From Ficedula albicollis (Eukaryota > Chordata > Aves > Passeriformes > Muscicapidae): a DNA stretch of 64,000 nt. Positions 12,401-27,180 of this stretch are shown here, piece by piece. Position numbers and translations under genes: made by a program. Location: the NCBI RefSeq assembly GCF_000247815.1, contig NC_021674.1:82134935-82198934 (forward strand). Direction: 5' to 3'. The notes beneath the pieces were generated by a model. That model did not search any database and was not told the origin of the DNA. It was given only the letters and a program-made list of their open reading frames with translations. The number at the start of each line of letters is the position of its first letter. The stretch's first letter is position 1.

Positions 12401-15400
12401 CCACAGGATGAAGATATCTTCTGAAATGTGAGTGGAGGTGAATTTAAGTCAGCAGCCCCTATTAGGTGTGAATGCAGCCCACTGTATTTCAATGGAAGTG
12501 AAAGATGGGCCTGCAAGGACATTCAGGGCACTTTGTCTATTCAAAAGATCCAATCATGGTTGTTTCTTCACAGAGTGAGGAAATGTCACAACCACCCATA
12601 CCACTGAATGTTTCTCTCCTCTCTGCTTATCACCTGGGTGTCATTGCTCTCACTGGTGGTTTTGCAGACTGCACAAAGTATGCAAAGATTAAACATTACA
12701 GTCACATACATTTTCAACCACATGAGTTTTCCCTCTGCACACTCTTTTTATTTATTGACACTTTTGCAAGGGCAGCAGGAGAAAGCATTGGCAAGAGGAC
12801 TGACTCCTTGTGATCCTGCAAAATGTAATGGACTGCAAACACTCAGCAGTGACAGTGGAACACTTCTGTTTGTATTCTGTATAGCACTTATGCAAATGTT
12901 TTCAACCACAGCTGTGGAGATACACATTTTTACTATATTTCCTTCGTATTTTTCATAATATTTGGTTGCATGATGTGAATTCCAGTACCAGGGAGGCTGA
13001 TGTGAGACACATTTGTCCTGCAAACCAAAAACTAGACCTCTTTTCCATCACATAGCTGTTATGCAGCAATGCACATCACAGACAGAAACACAATGGCTGG
13101 GAAACACCACTTATAAAAACAGGCACTTCTGAGACATGAAAGCAGACATTAAGTCTTGACCTTTTGTTTTGCTTATCATGAGAACAAAAGTGCCATTGCC
13201 CTGAGTATTTATGGAACACTAACTTAAGTTTTGAATCTCTTTTACGTTTTTAGTGAGAAATTGTGAGCATCTGTCACCTGCTGCTGAGGATGAAACTTCA
13301 AAGCTGAAAGGAAAGAAATAAGCATCTTTACACACACAAAAAATTTTTTTGCTTCTTATTTTGACTGTCTGATAATCATGTGAGATTTTTCAGTATCTTT
13401 GGTAGGATTGATGTGTCAGGGGGTTCTTTGTGACAATACAACCTGATTTTGTTTTAGCCAGTTATTATTTCAGGTGTTTTTTGAGCTGCTCTGGGGCTGG
13501 GAAGGTTGAGTATCCAAAAATCCTGGCCTTGTGACAAAGCTTGGCAGTTGCTAGTAATTTGAAGGCTGGAAAATGGTGTATTAAATTTCTGTAATTTAAA
13601 AATATTTCTATACTGATTCTTTGTCATGCAAGAGCAAACTTTTAAAGGGGAAATATTCTATAATTACCTTGAATGCTCAACATGGCAGTTTCAAAAACAA
13701 ATGACAGTAAGTTATGCATAAAAGCTGGTTGAGCAGAGGTTATATTGAAGAAAGAATGTTCAGCTCTTTCCATCATTCCCTTCTTGAAATGTTGCTATGC
13801 ACTTTAACTCATCCGTGAGTAATTTTTTATCTTTCTGTCAGTATTTTTGGGACAACAGTGCAGTTGTTAGGACAACAAGACCAAAGGCACTTTTACTCCA
13901 GATTTCTGTCTCAGTCATCAAGAATGGATGCCTAGAAAGGGTGCAAAAATCTGTGCCATGTCATGCAACTCTTTTGTAAAGACACTCTGAATTTTTACTA
14001 TCCCGATTAACTTTATATCATCTGTAAATTCATTACTTATTCAGTAGTTCATATATGAATCTATTAAAGAGTTTTTGTTTCAAACAATTCCTGAGGTAAT
14101 TTCTTTATTTTATGCCCACTCTCAGTTTTTAATTAGTTACAAATATACAATAAACCTTTCTTTTTTCCTTATATCATGACTGGTTTGTTTCTTGAAACCT
14201 GATGGAGCAGTGTCTTGTCAACAGTTTTCTGAAAATTCATGCAGTTCTGTAAATCAGACCATCATTGTCCATATACCCACTGACCCTTCAGTGAATCCTA
14301 ATACCTATGTATATATAATACCTATGACTTGACCTTCTACTGGAAAAGCTGCTCCAGTATAACCAGGATATCAAATGTTGGGCAGATCCATAATTTCTAA
14401 CACCTCCATATGCACAGAAGTCAGACTTTCTGGTGTACATTACTCTCTCACCCTCTCTCAATCCCCCTCTAAAAGAGTTTTTTTACTGCAGATGCTCTCC
14501 ATTCCTAAGGAAGTGTTGGTCAGTATGTTGCCACTACAGCAGAAATTCAGTGGTCTCACAGTTTGAATATGGTACTACTTGGTGTTAAATGCAATGGAAT
14601 CCAGGTGATTCTTTAGCATTTATTTTATCAGTCTGTTCATAAATGTTCCCTACTGACCTTTTGGTGGTTCACCAAACTTGACCCCTATAAAGAAAGTGTC
14701 TGTGAATCTCTCTAAGCTTTTCTTAGACAAATGTGGATAATGAGAATTCATGTAACTTTTTCATTATGACTTTACATTTTTTTTTCAGTTCTGTTAAATC
14801 TGTGGACTGTACAAATTTTCTGCCAGGGAGAAAAGAGGTTATTTTTTATTCAAATTAATCTTAAAAATCTGTTTTCATATACCTTTTATGATTTTTGTTT
14901 TGTCTGAATTTATCCTCTTTTTTGCTTTGCTTCTTCAGATACAGCTTCTGCTTTTTGGAATAAATCTTTCTAACTTTAAATGCCTTTGTTTATTGTTGTT
15001 CAGTGGTTCTGACTTCTATGTCTTCCTTTCAATTTGTTTTTAACAAGCTTCTTCTACTTTTTTGTTGTTCTTTTTTTTTTAAATTAAATCTACTTCATTC
15101 TTCTAAATGCTAAATTTGAATATATAGTAGTCAGAAATTACAGAGCAACTTTTCAAATGTAACATTGCAAACCACATCTTGTCTGCTTAAAACTGAGCCA
15201 AACTTCTTCACTTGTGGGTTTTCTGAGTAGTAAGTTTAAAAAGTGGTCATTTAAAGATATTTAAAACTTGTACCTCTGTATCATTTCTCACAATGACATC
15301 CCTTCAAGTTTACATGGGTATGATTGAATTCTGCCATGTTTTTTATTTGTTCTGCTCTGGCAGCTTCTCTGTCTAAGCAGGTTGGTCACATCACTGCCCT

Positions 15401-18400
15401 CCTGGCTGGCCATACCGAGACTCCTGTTAGGGCAAGGCTGTCATAACTGTACAAATGGCTGCGTTCCTCCTGCATGCAGTAGATTTGTTTGCCTCATTTT
15501 CCTCATTTAACTGTGTCTTCTCCATGCCAGAGAGAGCCAGTGTGCTTGCGTCACCGACCCAGAGCTGGGACAGGTTCCAAAGATTGCCTGATCCTCATCA
15601 GGCAAGCCCAGCAGAAAAGCAGGGCAACCAGGAGGGGCACGGTGGCTAGCCCAGCTTTGTGCATCTCTGCAGGGAAGGGACCAGGTGGGCTGGGGAGCTG
15701 TAGAGAGCCAGGGACTGGCCATGCTGTGCTGCCAGTGGGGCAGGGACCCACAGCCCTGGGGGCCCTGGGGATGGGCAGGGACAGGCAGGGCTTTGGGGCA
15801 CAGCTGATGTCCCTCTGTCCTTCCTCCTCTGACCTCCCGAGGGAAGAGACAGCACCAGCAGGACCAGCAAGAAAAAAATTTCATAGTTAAGAAAGCAATA
15901 GACCTTGTTACATCCACGGTTCAATTGAAATATTTCCTGCCCTTTCGTGTGGGCTGAGTGCCATTTATTTGCTTTGCTGATAACCATGAAACCTTCGACT
16001 TTGGCCTTCTTCCCTCCCTATTGATTCCCTTCTGAAATCAACAGTGGCCTTGGTCAATGCAGGATACACAGGAAAATCCTGAACAACTTTCTGCTTTTAC
16101 ATGTATATGGATTATTTCAAAATAGGAAGCCAGATGTTTAACAAACGCACATAGTACTGAATTTAATTTGTTTTGATATTTTTTCTAGAAAAATACCCCT
16201 ATGTTTTCCTTGCTCTATGCCAAGGAAGAAAGAACTGTTCCATTTTTTTTTTAAGGCTCTTAATGGTAAAATACATACTGTTTAGTAGGAAATTGCAGTT
16301 TTCACATGAGGCAGGAAAATCAGTTTTTATATGTAAATAAATCCAACAAGAATTTGAGTGGGTAATCATCAGATGCATTTTTGATTATGATCACACTTGT
16401 TCTCAGCTGTGCCTCAGCTCTTTGCTTTTAGCTTCTTCCTGAATGCTCATTCTTAAATCAGACTCTGTTTAAAGCTCTCAAGGTCACTGCCTTGGGGATT
16501 GAGCTGGACAAGTGAGTGTACCACAAAAATGGCTCTTTCTTACATACAGAAGTTATAGCTCATCTTTCATGTCTAATTTCCCATGGTCTTGAGAGTGTTA
16601 CTTTGGGTTCAAATGCAATTTATTTTAATATTATTTTAAAACACACTGTTTAAAATATATTGGGATGAAATTCCCACAGTATTTCTATTTGGTAGCAGCT
16701 GTTGATGAAATTTTGCTGTTTCCTCCTTTTTACAAGCAGCTTTGACTTTCCCTAGTTCTCTAGTGAAATGATTCCTCTGCTAAAGTGACAGAATTAGTGT
16801 AGTTCCCACAACGTTTCATTAGGGTCTATTAAACACTTCCCTCTAATTCTATAATGAATTGTGAGTTTCATACAAAGAGTGCCTCGGTTTCCAAGGGAGA
16901 AGTTAGAAGCTGGCAGTGCAGGGTTTTTTTTTTGCTTATATGGCAAAGAGCTAAAGGCATCCTTAAAACTGAAGAACAAGACAATGCCCTTTTGGCATGT
17001 TCAGTTCTATTAACTGCTCTGACAGACTGTCTTATTTCTGAACACATCAATTAGCCTGATCTGTAACGTGGTTAATATCTAAATAGGTTTAATTGGAGAG
17101 TATGGCTGAGGCAAGAGATGGCTTGAGGGTCTCTCAGGATTGATGTCAGTAACACTCATAGACTGTGTTTGCTGCTGCCCTTTGAGAATTCCTCATGTTC
17201 AGCACATGAAAAACCCCACCACTCATCAGCAACAGCCTTGTCATGGTGACATTCTATGTAGCACTCCATGAGCTTAGAACTCCCTTTGGCACAGGGAGAA
17301 CTGCATGGTTATGGGTAATGGGGGGCTTAAAAGCTAACTTGGTATCTTTCAGACAATTATTTTAGAAGAATTAGCTATTTACATGTGTGCTACCTGAGAA
17401 TGGGATAGTCACATCAGCATCCCCCAAAAGCCTTAAGGCTTTTTCCTGTCTTTAAAGACAGGACTGTCTGTAAACTGGCATTCTTACCTATTACATACAA
17501 AACTTCTTGTTGACCTTTTCAAAGAAATCACGATTTTCTAATATCCCAATTGAGCTTTGCAAGGGCAAATACTTGTCAAAAGCCTGCATAATTTTCAGAG
17601 TGTTTGGCACAAAGAACTCCATAACTTTAACTTCAGACAATATATTATCAGTAAAAGTTAACTGAAGGGAAAAAATATAAATAGAATTTAATAGGACTAA
17701 GTTCTTTTTACAACTGTACAAATTCAACAGGTAATTTTTTTTTATTATTGCTCTTGCTAATGAAAAGCACTAAATACTTCCAAAAGTGAAACTCTTATAA
17801 GAAGGGCTAGAAAGAAAAGGAAAATCTGACCTCGTATCTCATACTGCCTCTTCTTTAACTCTTAGAAGTGCCATATGAAACCTTGAACTTTTTCTTGATG
17901 TGGGGAGAATATAGGAAGCTGAGGTGAAAAAAAAAAGTGGGGCTCCTTTCTTCTTGCTATTGCCATAGCTTCAGCATGCTCTGATTGTAACAGTGCTGCA
18001 ATTTTTTCTCCCTCCCCTGGAAGATCATCACAAGGGGAGATGATCACCAGAGGTCCTTTCCACAACAGGAACCACTCTGTGATACACTCCTAACAAGCCC
18101 ATTTAGAAACCTGCAAATTCCAATATTCACAGCCTCACTTCAGCCTCTATCTTTGTTGCAAGTTGATCATTTAGGGATTTCCCTGCAAAACAAGTATTTT
18201 CCAAGTGGATTTTCAATGATGTGCCTATTTTCTGTCTAGATAGATAAAATCTCACTGTATTGGGCATCAGTTTAGTCATTTGAATGGGAAAGTTCTAAAT
18301 TCAGTACTCTGGAACACCCTCAGTTTCCCTTCAAACCCGAAACTAAATGTCTGTAGCAGAAACTTGACTGGGTGTGGGATTCCTGAACATACAGCACACT

Positions 18401-20104
18401 GTAACCTTTTCTACAAACTCTGCTTCATGATTCAGCACACTGAGGTCAGTATTTTACAGTAATAAGCGCTAAGATGACACTGGGCTAAAAAAAAGGAGCA
18501 GTGAACCATATAATTACATAGAAGTGGAATTCACAGTATGGTGAGAGGAAGGTCTCATCAGAGCTCCTGAAATGCAGACATTATGCATTCTTTCTCTTTC
18601 TTACAAGACCATTTATCTCTGCAAACAAAGTTCTCCACTGCCTAATTCACAAGGCTGAAGCTGGGTGTGCTTCTTGGTAAAGATGCACTAAATTCCATAT
18701 AGACAGCAGTAACCAGGCCATCTTTTATTTGGTTTTGACTGTGGCATAGAGGATCAGGTTCTGAACTACAGGAGAGCTGAGTGAGTGTCAAATTCTTGGC
18801 TGCAGCTGCAACTTCTTAGTGGTACAAGAACTTGTGGCAGTTTCCCGACAGAGCCTGATGCTCAGCATGTGGCTGAGTATTGTGGCTTAACAAGTTATCA
18901 CCATCAGAAGTGAGCAGCGGCTAGCAAATTGGCAGGGCTGATGTCCTGTTCTGAAAACATGAATTTTCTTGCAGCTATAGTTACTTCTGCAGTTCTTGTT
19001 TGCCTGGCTCTGGATAATTGCTAGTTGGGATGGTTCCACCTATGCTCATTGTGAATTTGGTTTCAAGATGAGCAATAAAGTTTAAATCACTGACCTTGGC
19101 TCCAAATTAGAGGATGATTTTGTAAAATGTTCCCTTGCTCTCTCTCACCCATTTAGCAACCTCCTTGACCTCTGTGGGCTTGATTTCCTTGAAATGCAGA
19201 GATAAATCTAACTTTGTTTCCTGATGGTGGAGTAATTGGTGTATTGGTCTAGTATAATTTGAAATAATTTGAAATTATTTTTTTCTATCACTGTTCATGG
19301 AAACCTTCACAATTTTTTCTTTATTTATTTCCCCATTCAGTTTTTGCCTTGCGCTCTTTTAGTAGGAAATATGAAAATACTCCTATAATAGGAGAAAAAA
19401 TAAGCATCCCCTTGTTCTTCTCTGACCCAAGTCTCTATCAGCAGCACTTTGAATTACCTCCCCCATCTTGCCCTGGATATCAATCAAAAGCTGGTTCCAC
19501 TCTCCCCTACCTTGTCTCTCTGTTGCCCCCAAAACCATTTGTTTTGTTTCTCTGAATCTTGAACACACATTTCTGTGCTGTAAAATGAATCAGATTAAAA
19601 TGATTTGAAGATTTCTGAATGGCTATAAGAATGTTTTCAATAGCATCTCCAGAAGCTTTCCTGATTTTTGCAGTGAGAAGAAATCAAAGGCAGCAGTTAT
19701 GCTGGCACTAAAATTTTAGAACTTACAGAATTTGTAAGTATCTCTAACCAAGACTACAACATGTAGATTAAAGCTGCTTTGTTCCATCACTCTCCTCCCC
19801 CAGAATTTCTGTTTGTATCATTTGCCATTTACACATCTGCTCATACTAATATTTGCCTTTTCCTTTAACTGTAATTTCCTTGTTGTTTGTTACTGAGAGA
19901 TTACAATCCAACCGAATGCTTTTGATGAGCTACTGCAGCTTTGCTGTTCCTGGTGAAACTTTGTATTGCAGCTGATCACATTTTCAAGCTTGTTCCTCAT
20001 TCCCAACACCCTACCAGGCCCTATGCTGCTTTAAGAAGGAAAGGAAGTTCTGGCCATGGAAAACTATTTTTGTAGTTCTCTTTCAAGAGGCAATTCATAT
20101 GTAC

Positions 20105-20285
<181 letters not shown>

Positions 20286-20295
20286 TGTATGTGTG

Positions 20296-20417
20296 CATGT
20301 ATATAGATACAGATATATAATATTAAACATATTAAGAAATATATAAATATTATATACATGTATATGGATACAGATATATAATATGAAACATATTAAGAAA
20401 TATATAAATATTATATA
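20296..20417. repeat. 61-bp tandem duplication, AT-rich
   Basis: A 61-bp unit beginning CATGTATAT occurs at 20296-20356 and again at 20357-20417 with a few substitutions. It contains GATACAGATATATAATAT and AACATATTAAGAAATATA. It adjoins the TATGTG array and may have arisen by slippage from its right edge. Confidence 0.9.
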
Positions 20418-20584
20418 TTAAAATATATATATTTTCAACGACTCTTGATACTCTTGATACTCTTGGTAAGGCTCTCAGTGTTGGCAAACATTACTAACAA
20501 TAAGTCATCTAAGTTTTTCATATCATGGGCTGCATGTCCCTATTTTTCTTTCCTGTGTAAGGCTACTTGCATACACAGGAATAC

Positions 20585-20655
<71 letters not shown>
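20585..20655. repeat. (ATT)n trinucleotide microsatellite
   Basis: About 24 perfect ATT units lie between ATACT and AAACTATTTT. The poly-isoleucine frame over it is a repeat artefact. Confidence 0.96.
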
Positions 20656-20656
<1 letters not shown>

Positions 20657-23282
20657 ACTATTTTTAGCTAACCAAAAGCTAATTGTAGTAGTTGGATATG
20701 TTGAAAGCTTTTCCTTGCTGTCAACTATTTCTCAGAAATTATATACATCTGTGACAATCAAGGATGGATAGGAATTTGTGTGGTACAACAAGATCCAGGC
20801 AAGCCTTGTTATTTTGCCTTGTTATTTAATATTCAATCTTTTTCTGCACTCATTTTGTATGTACATATTCTCATTTTGAAGGTAGCTGGAAGTAGTTTTT
20901 AGAACTGAAGATGCTAATATTGCTAGAAAGCCAAGGAAAGAAAAAATGCTAATACTGCTACAGTAGTGTCATTAGTGATGGCACAAAACACCTGCATGGA
21001 ATAATACAGCCTTTCTGAAGGATGCAACCAACTGGGGTGGCAATGGGAGATCAGCAAGATGAAGCTTAAATGTGAGATGTGTAGTGTGCTAAGAAAATAA
21101 GGAAATTTGATTCAAAAATGCAGAATAGCAACAACAAAATGCTCAAAATTAATTTGGAGCTGAGTAACCAATACTGTGGCAAAAAAAAAAAAAAGGCAAC
21201 TTTTACTAGGGTCTGACTGATGAGAATTTAAGTTTTTTCCACTTAGAAGTGACAAAGTCTAATCTGGAAGGCTTTTGCCCACTGGGCTCTTAGAAATGGA
21301 GAGACAACTTAGTAACAGCAAAAATGTAAAACACAATTTAGGGAATGCTGTATGAAAATACACATTGATGTGGCTGGATATAATTGCAGCAAGAGCAACT
21401 TCAGTAATCAGACAAGCAAAGTTTAACCAATACAGTAAGTGTAGACAGTATTGATGATTTAGAAGAATCTGTTCAAGTCTAGTCCTCAAACAGTTCTTAT
21501 ATTAAATGTCTATAATGAACAAACTAATTTTGTATTCAGTCTAAGTCCAGCAAGTCACAAAAATTTTTCAGGCGTAAATCTGACCCATTGCAGCAGCCAT
21601 AATCTATGGGTTATTTTCATGTGCACATAATATTTTTCTTTCCACTTTGAAGTTATTCAATTCCTGCTAAACTGATAAAGCAACTCACAAAGAAAATGGC
21701 ACAAAATAATAATTTATCAGAAACAAGTACAAGGAGAACTAAATTGTTTTCTGTGTCAGTCTTGCTGTGCAGGGATTTAGCACAAGGACATGGAACATCA
21801 CATCTCATTCTCAGCTGTGGTCCTTGCAGACCAAGGACACTGCAGTGAGTCATGGCTGCAATGGGGCAGCAGCAGCAGCAACACAGAACTCTGCTTTGTG
21901 CTTAATTATACCGAGTTTCCTCTCACCTATCTTTTTGTCTTCCTTCATTTTGATAAGGTGTGGAACATTTAGTATTTGTTGGAATGCTTTCTGTAAGTGT
22001 GCCTTTGCAGTTTACAAATTCCATGTAAACCATGTAAATTCCATGTCTCTCTGTCTGTTAATTTCCATTTGTTTTGTTTGTAAAAGTAGAAAATGAATGA
22101 TAGTCATAAAAAGGTATGTACTTGAAGAGGTTAAAAGAACTGCCAGCAGGTTCTGAGTGCAATGCTCACTATGTGAGGGCTGAGCACTGTTCAAGCACAA
22201 ATCCCTGACTCCTTCCATCATGATGCTGTAGTCAATAGTAGAAATTTTTTAGGATTATATATTTGGGTAAATAGAGATAAATGCTTACCACTGGAATGTG
22301 ATGATGCCGTTCTTAAAGTTGACAGTGCTGAGTGTGGTACTTTCTTTATGTTAATTAACCCTGAAATATGTCAATATGTTTCTCAAGGGTAAAGTTTTCA
22401 TTAGTTGTACTTAGTTTTATATTTCTCCCCCCATGTTCCATGGCCGGTCTTGAGGGTATAATGCTTGGCACATAGCCTGGTGTTATTCAGTGCAATCAGA
22501 AATACATGCAGCTAAAAGTCAGGATAATGTAATCTTTTAGTAATTTCAAAGTAATTTTTCTCTTCAGTTTTATAGTTGAATGTGATGTGAATGTGTCACC
22601 CACCTGGGTCTATTAACCATATTTAATTGTTTATGCTCTAATGTATGGAGAGGTTTAGGGCATGAGAATGAGCCTACCCAAGCAGGAGAAGCAAGGTCTG
22701 TAAGAGAGCACTAAGAGATTCTAAAAGATCTCCATTTCCAACATCACACTTCTGTGAGCTCCCAGTGTAACTCAGTGGTGGTTCACAACATCACTCCTCA
22801 TGGTGAAAGCTCTCTACTTTGCCTCCAAGGTGTTCTGGCACGAATCTCATATGGATGTTAGGACTGCCTCTACCTTCCTCAAAGTTAGAGTATGCTCCCT
22901 AAAACTGCTGCATCTGATCCAGCATTTCCAGTGCCGCAACCTGTCACTGTTTTTTACATGATTGCTGAGAAATTTTCTCTGATTAAAATCTTTACCTCAG
23001 CTTGTCATGACTACTTTCAGCATCTGACTGCACTTTGCTTTCCTGTGGTCATGCTTTTCCTAAGCAGAGTACTGCCTCTATGAAATTTCTGAGTCATGGT
23101 AGTGTTAGCCATTATATTTTGTGGAAATGCTGTCTCTGGACTCATGGTGGCCTGGGAACCCATTTACCCTTAGTCAAGTCATAAAAGGGTCCCAAAGAAC
23201 ACGTTACAATTGGAAAATTGGATGGAGAAGGCCTTAGTAGAAAAATAAAATTTCTGGTAATTTTGGAGAAAAAGCAAAAATA
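20656..23282. other. Non-coding unique sequence, no gene seen
   Basis: Only short frames (at most 109 codons) without recognisable domains are present. A 14-base poly-A occurs near 21181. A small CAG-like run (GCAGCAGCAGCAGC) lies near 21868. Nothing else could be assigned. Confidence 0.6.
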
Positions 23283-23937
<655 letters not shown>

Positions 23938-23958
23938 TTTTTTCTTTTCGGTTTTTAA

Positions 23959-26570
23959 AGAAGTATTCACAGCATGGGACAGTGTCTGAACCACAAATGG
24001 AAATACCTTGCTGAGCAATTTGGGATTGCATTAAAGCAAGGATTAGTGGCAGTTTGTAGACCTCTGGTGATTACTAGGATTCTTCAGTAAGTCCTCTAGC
24101 ATTTTCGCTTCTCAAAAAAATTAAATTGATGCAAGAAAAAAGGCAGGAAATCCCACTTCTAAAATGAACACACTACCTACACAAATCATTGTGTGGCTCT
24201 GAGAGAGCAGAAGAGGTTTGACTAACTGAGTCAGGTTAATCTGCTCTAAAGCAGCAGGTTTCAAGCTGAAGGAGGAGCTACTGCTGATGCAGTTTAATGG
24301 TGATGTTAATACAATCCAAATATAGGGCAAAAAAGTATGCAGCATCCTGAATAGTATTTAAATGGTTTAAATTTCTGTTGCAGGTATGTTATTCACCCTT
24401 CCATGCTCCTGTATAAGAGTACACATTGAGTACACTTTTAAGAAGCACTGGGTATAAACTCAGCAGATTTAAGTCCAATAGTTTGAAACAAGGGGAAATA
24501 AGCTCTTACTGAATTGTCTCTGCTGCTTCTCATATTCTGACTGGGCTTGTTTCGAGTTTGGTATCTCTGTCCTGTGCTGCATTTACAACTATATAAATCT
24601 GAACATTTACAGGATGGAAAAGACAGATACAACACTAAGAATGATCTTAGAATAGATTATGTGAGTGTTTTTCACTGAGTAGGAATTCCCAAAGAATGTT
24701 GTGGATTATGTGCATCTGCCTAAATCTGCCTGAACAACATCATCTTGCCAGGAATATTTTAAACTCTGGGTTTGCTACATTTCTCTGGAAAGACTGCATT
24801 TCTTTAAACAGACAAAGATGACCTTTCCCTGCTTAAGGTAATGGGGCATCAGAAGTACTTATGAAATTTAATAGAAGGCATTTTAGGGGACTAACAATAT
24901 ATGAGTAAAGGCATCTTGCCTTGCCCATGTAAACGGCTATTTCTTTTGCTTAGGAAAGTGTGAAAATATGAAATTCTCTTTTTCATTTCAGAAAAAAGGA
25001 TGTAGTCAGGATTAAAATTAGAAATAAAAATGAAAACCTGCTGAATGGTTCCGAAACTTTCATTACTACAGAAAAATATTTAATTCCTGAAACACCCTTG
25101 GACAAAGTACCCTTTAGTTTTAAAGTTAATTACATTTACTGCAGTGGGAACAGAGAAAGTGTGCCTATGTGTGTTTTTCTTTGAACTTCCTCAGCTGTGC
25201 TGAAAACACAATATATGTCTCTGGTAGAGTGACTCTTCCATTTCATGCTTATGGGTAAATCAGTACCCAAAAGCTAGTGATCTTGTAGATGAAGAAAACG
25301 CCCTGTAATTTGCTACAGGCATCACAACTCTTGGGATTTAAATCTTTATTCAAAGAATATATGTATTTAAAACCAGGATCTCCATAAAAAATTTTCAGAC
25401 CACATGTAGACAAACACTGACTAGACGATTTACCACATCCTATGCAATTCACAACTCTAAAAAGACATTTAATCTTTGGTTTTTTACTTCTTATTTTTTT
25501 TTAATGTATTCTTCCAAAAACACTTTGCTTCTATTTTTAGCAGTGAAGCATTTTTTTGGATATGAGTCTAGACGTACTGTGATTTGAAGGGAACAGGTAC
25601 ATTCCACATGTCCTGCCAGAAAATCTATCAGTTCCCTAGTTAGTGTCACTGCTGGAAAGGGGAGGCTAAACAGAACAACTCAGTGAGAATGGATTAGCTG
25701 TGCAAGGGAATCTGACTCTCTGGATGGGAGCAGACTATTCAAATTGGATTAAGAAATAGAAAAATCTGCTGAAGGAAACTTTTGTGTGTCCATTGAGATA
25801 TTCTGCCTGAGGGCTGATGTTTTCACTCTGTCTGCCACACAGGTACCAGCAGAGAGACACAAGCATTGTACTTTGCCCGGGAGTCTTCGTAGGTTTTATC
25901 CAATGACAGCTTGATGTGATAAAATAGTCTCCAGCAGCAGAGTTTGGAACTCAGGTTCTCCTCTTTTCCAGAGAGTGCCCCCAATGGTTTTGCTAGAAAG
26001 TATCATTCCTGACCTAGTAAATATTGGATTCCTTTATAAAGGTAGAATAGCTCCGGTAGAAAGAACTAAACTCAGCACATTTTCTTCAACTCCACACAGT
26101 CTGTAGATCTGCTGTGAGAGCACTCTTCCAGGCAGTGAAGGAGTGGGGCTTAAACTCCTTTTACTGGACACAGCCTAGGACCCAGGGTTCTCATATACTA
26201 TGTTAGTGTGTTAGTCATGTACTTGTTGGTGAAAGAAATCAAAAACCCAACCAAAACTAAAATGGCTGTCCTGTTATATTTTAAAAGAAGCCTATAGGAT
26301 TAAGCTTTCAAGTCTCAGGGAAGGACTTATGGAATAATTTCTCACATTGTCTTGTGGCCTTGTGTTGGTGCTCTGCCTCTGTGTCCCAGCCTGCAGATTT
26401 ATATACAAACACTTCCCTATTGAATGGGAAGACAATCTAATGAAAAAGAGCTTAAAAAATTCTGATGTGCTCAGTGTTTCACTTGTTCTTTCTGCAAAGG
26501 TCTGTTTTCAGGCCTCCAAATTCTCTGTGCAAAGTTTATGGGAAAGATGTACTGACTACAGTGGAGAATG
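23959..26570. other. Non-coding unique sequence, no gene seen
   Basis: No open frame exceeds about 75 codons, and no repeat family, RNA gene or coding domain was recognised. The sequence is AT-leaning and complex throughout. Confidence 0.6.
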
Positions 26571-26574
26571 ATCC

Positions 26575-27180
26575 CATTCAGGATCAAACAAGGGAACTGG
26601 ATGTATACAAATCCATGGAGACTGCTGAGGGAGCTAACTATCCTCTTTGAAAGGTCAGAGCAATTGAGAGAGGTTGAAAAAGTCAAGTATCACACTTATC
26701 TTCAGAATAAAAGGGCAAAAAGGACAACTGAGGGAACTGCCAGCCTTACCTCAGTCTCTGGGGGGTTGTGGAGCAAATGATCCCAGAAGTCATGTCCAGG
26801 CACATGAAAAACAAGATGGTGAGAGGGAACAGCCAGCACAGATACATCAAGGGGAAAAAATATGTCTGGTTGACCTAACTGTGGTCTTTTATGAGAAGAG
26901 GGAAAAGCAGTGGATGGCACCTCCATTGCCTTTAGCAACACAATCTCTCTCCATAGCACCGTTGCAGTTCAGCCGGTGAGATAAGGAGTACAGGTGGGTG
27001 AAACACAGCCGGACAGTCACAACTCAAAGGTTGTGATCAGTGGTTGGAAATCCAGCTGGCTGTTGAGGACTGGTGATTTTCCTAAGGGGCTGTACCTGAG
27101 GCTGACACTGGTTAGCATTCCTCGTCAGTGACCTGGGCAATGGGACTTCCAGCTCAGAAAGGTCACACACTACACGGTGA
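26575..27180 (+). mobile_element. CR1-type LINE fragment, degenerate reverse transcriptase region
   Basis: The plus strand follows the order of avian CR1 ORF2. It has a GGAACTGGATGTATACAAATCC segment, then GTCATGTCCAGGCACATGAA, AACAGCCAGCAC, a remnant of the AVDVV region near 26910, AAGGTTGTGATCAGTGG, and CAGTGACCTGGGCAATGGGAC matching the stretch just before the catalytic FADD motif. The FADD motif itself is missing. Several internal deletions and frame breaks make it a dead, old copy. A CR1 3'-end-like segment follows at 27240-27300. The assignment rests on remembered family sequence, not an alignment. Confidence 0.8.

Larger units (their letters stand above)
6900..20100. other. Non-coding unique sequence with minor low-complexity patches
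   Basis: No gene is supported. The longest open frames are a 152-codon minus-strand frame at 7915-8373 and frames of up to 136 codons across a GC-rich block at 15.5-15.9 kb. None has a recognisable domain. T/G-rich stretches occur at about 9020-9090 and 11550-11632. A 20-bp tandem duplication and an enhancer-like block are listed separately. Confidence 0.6.
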
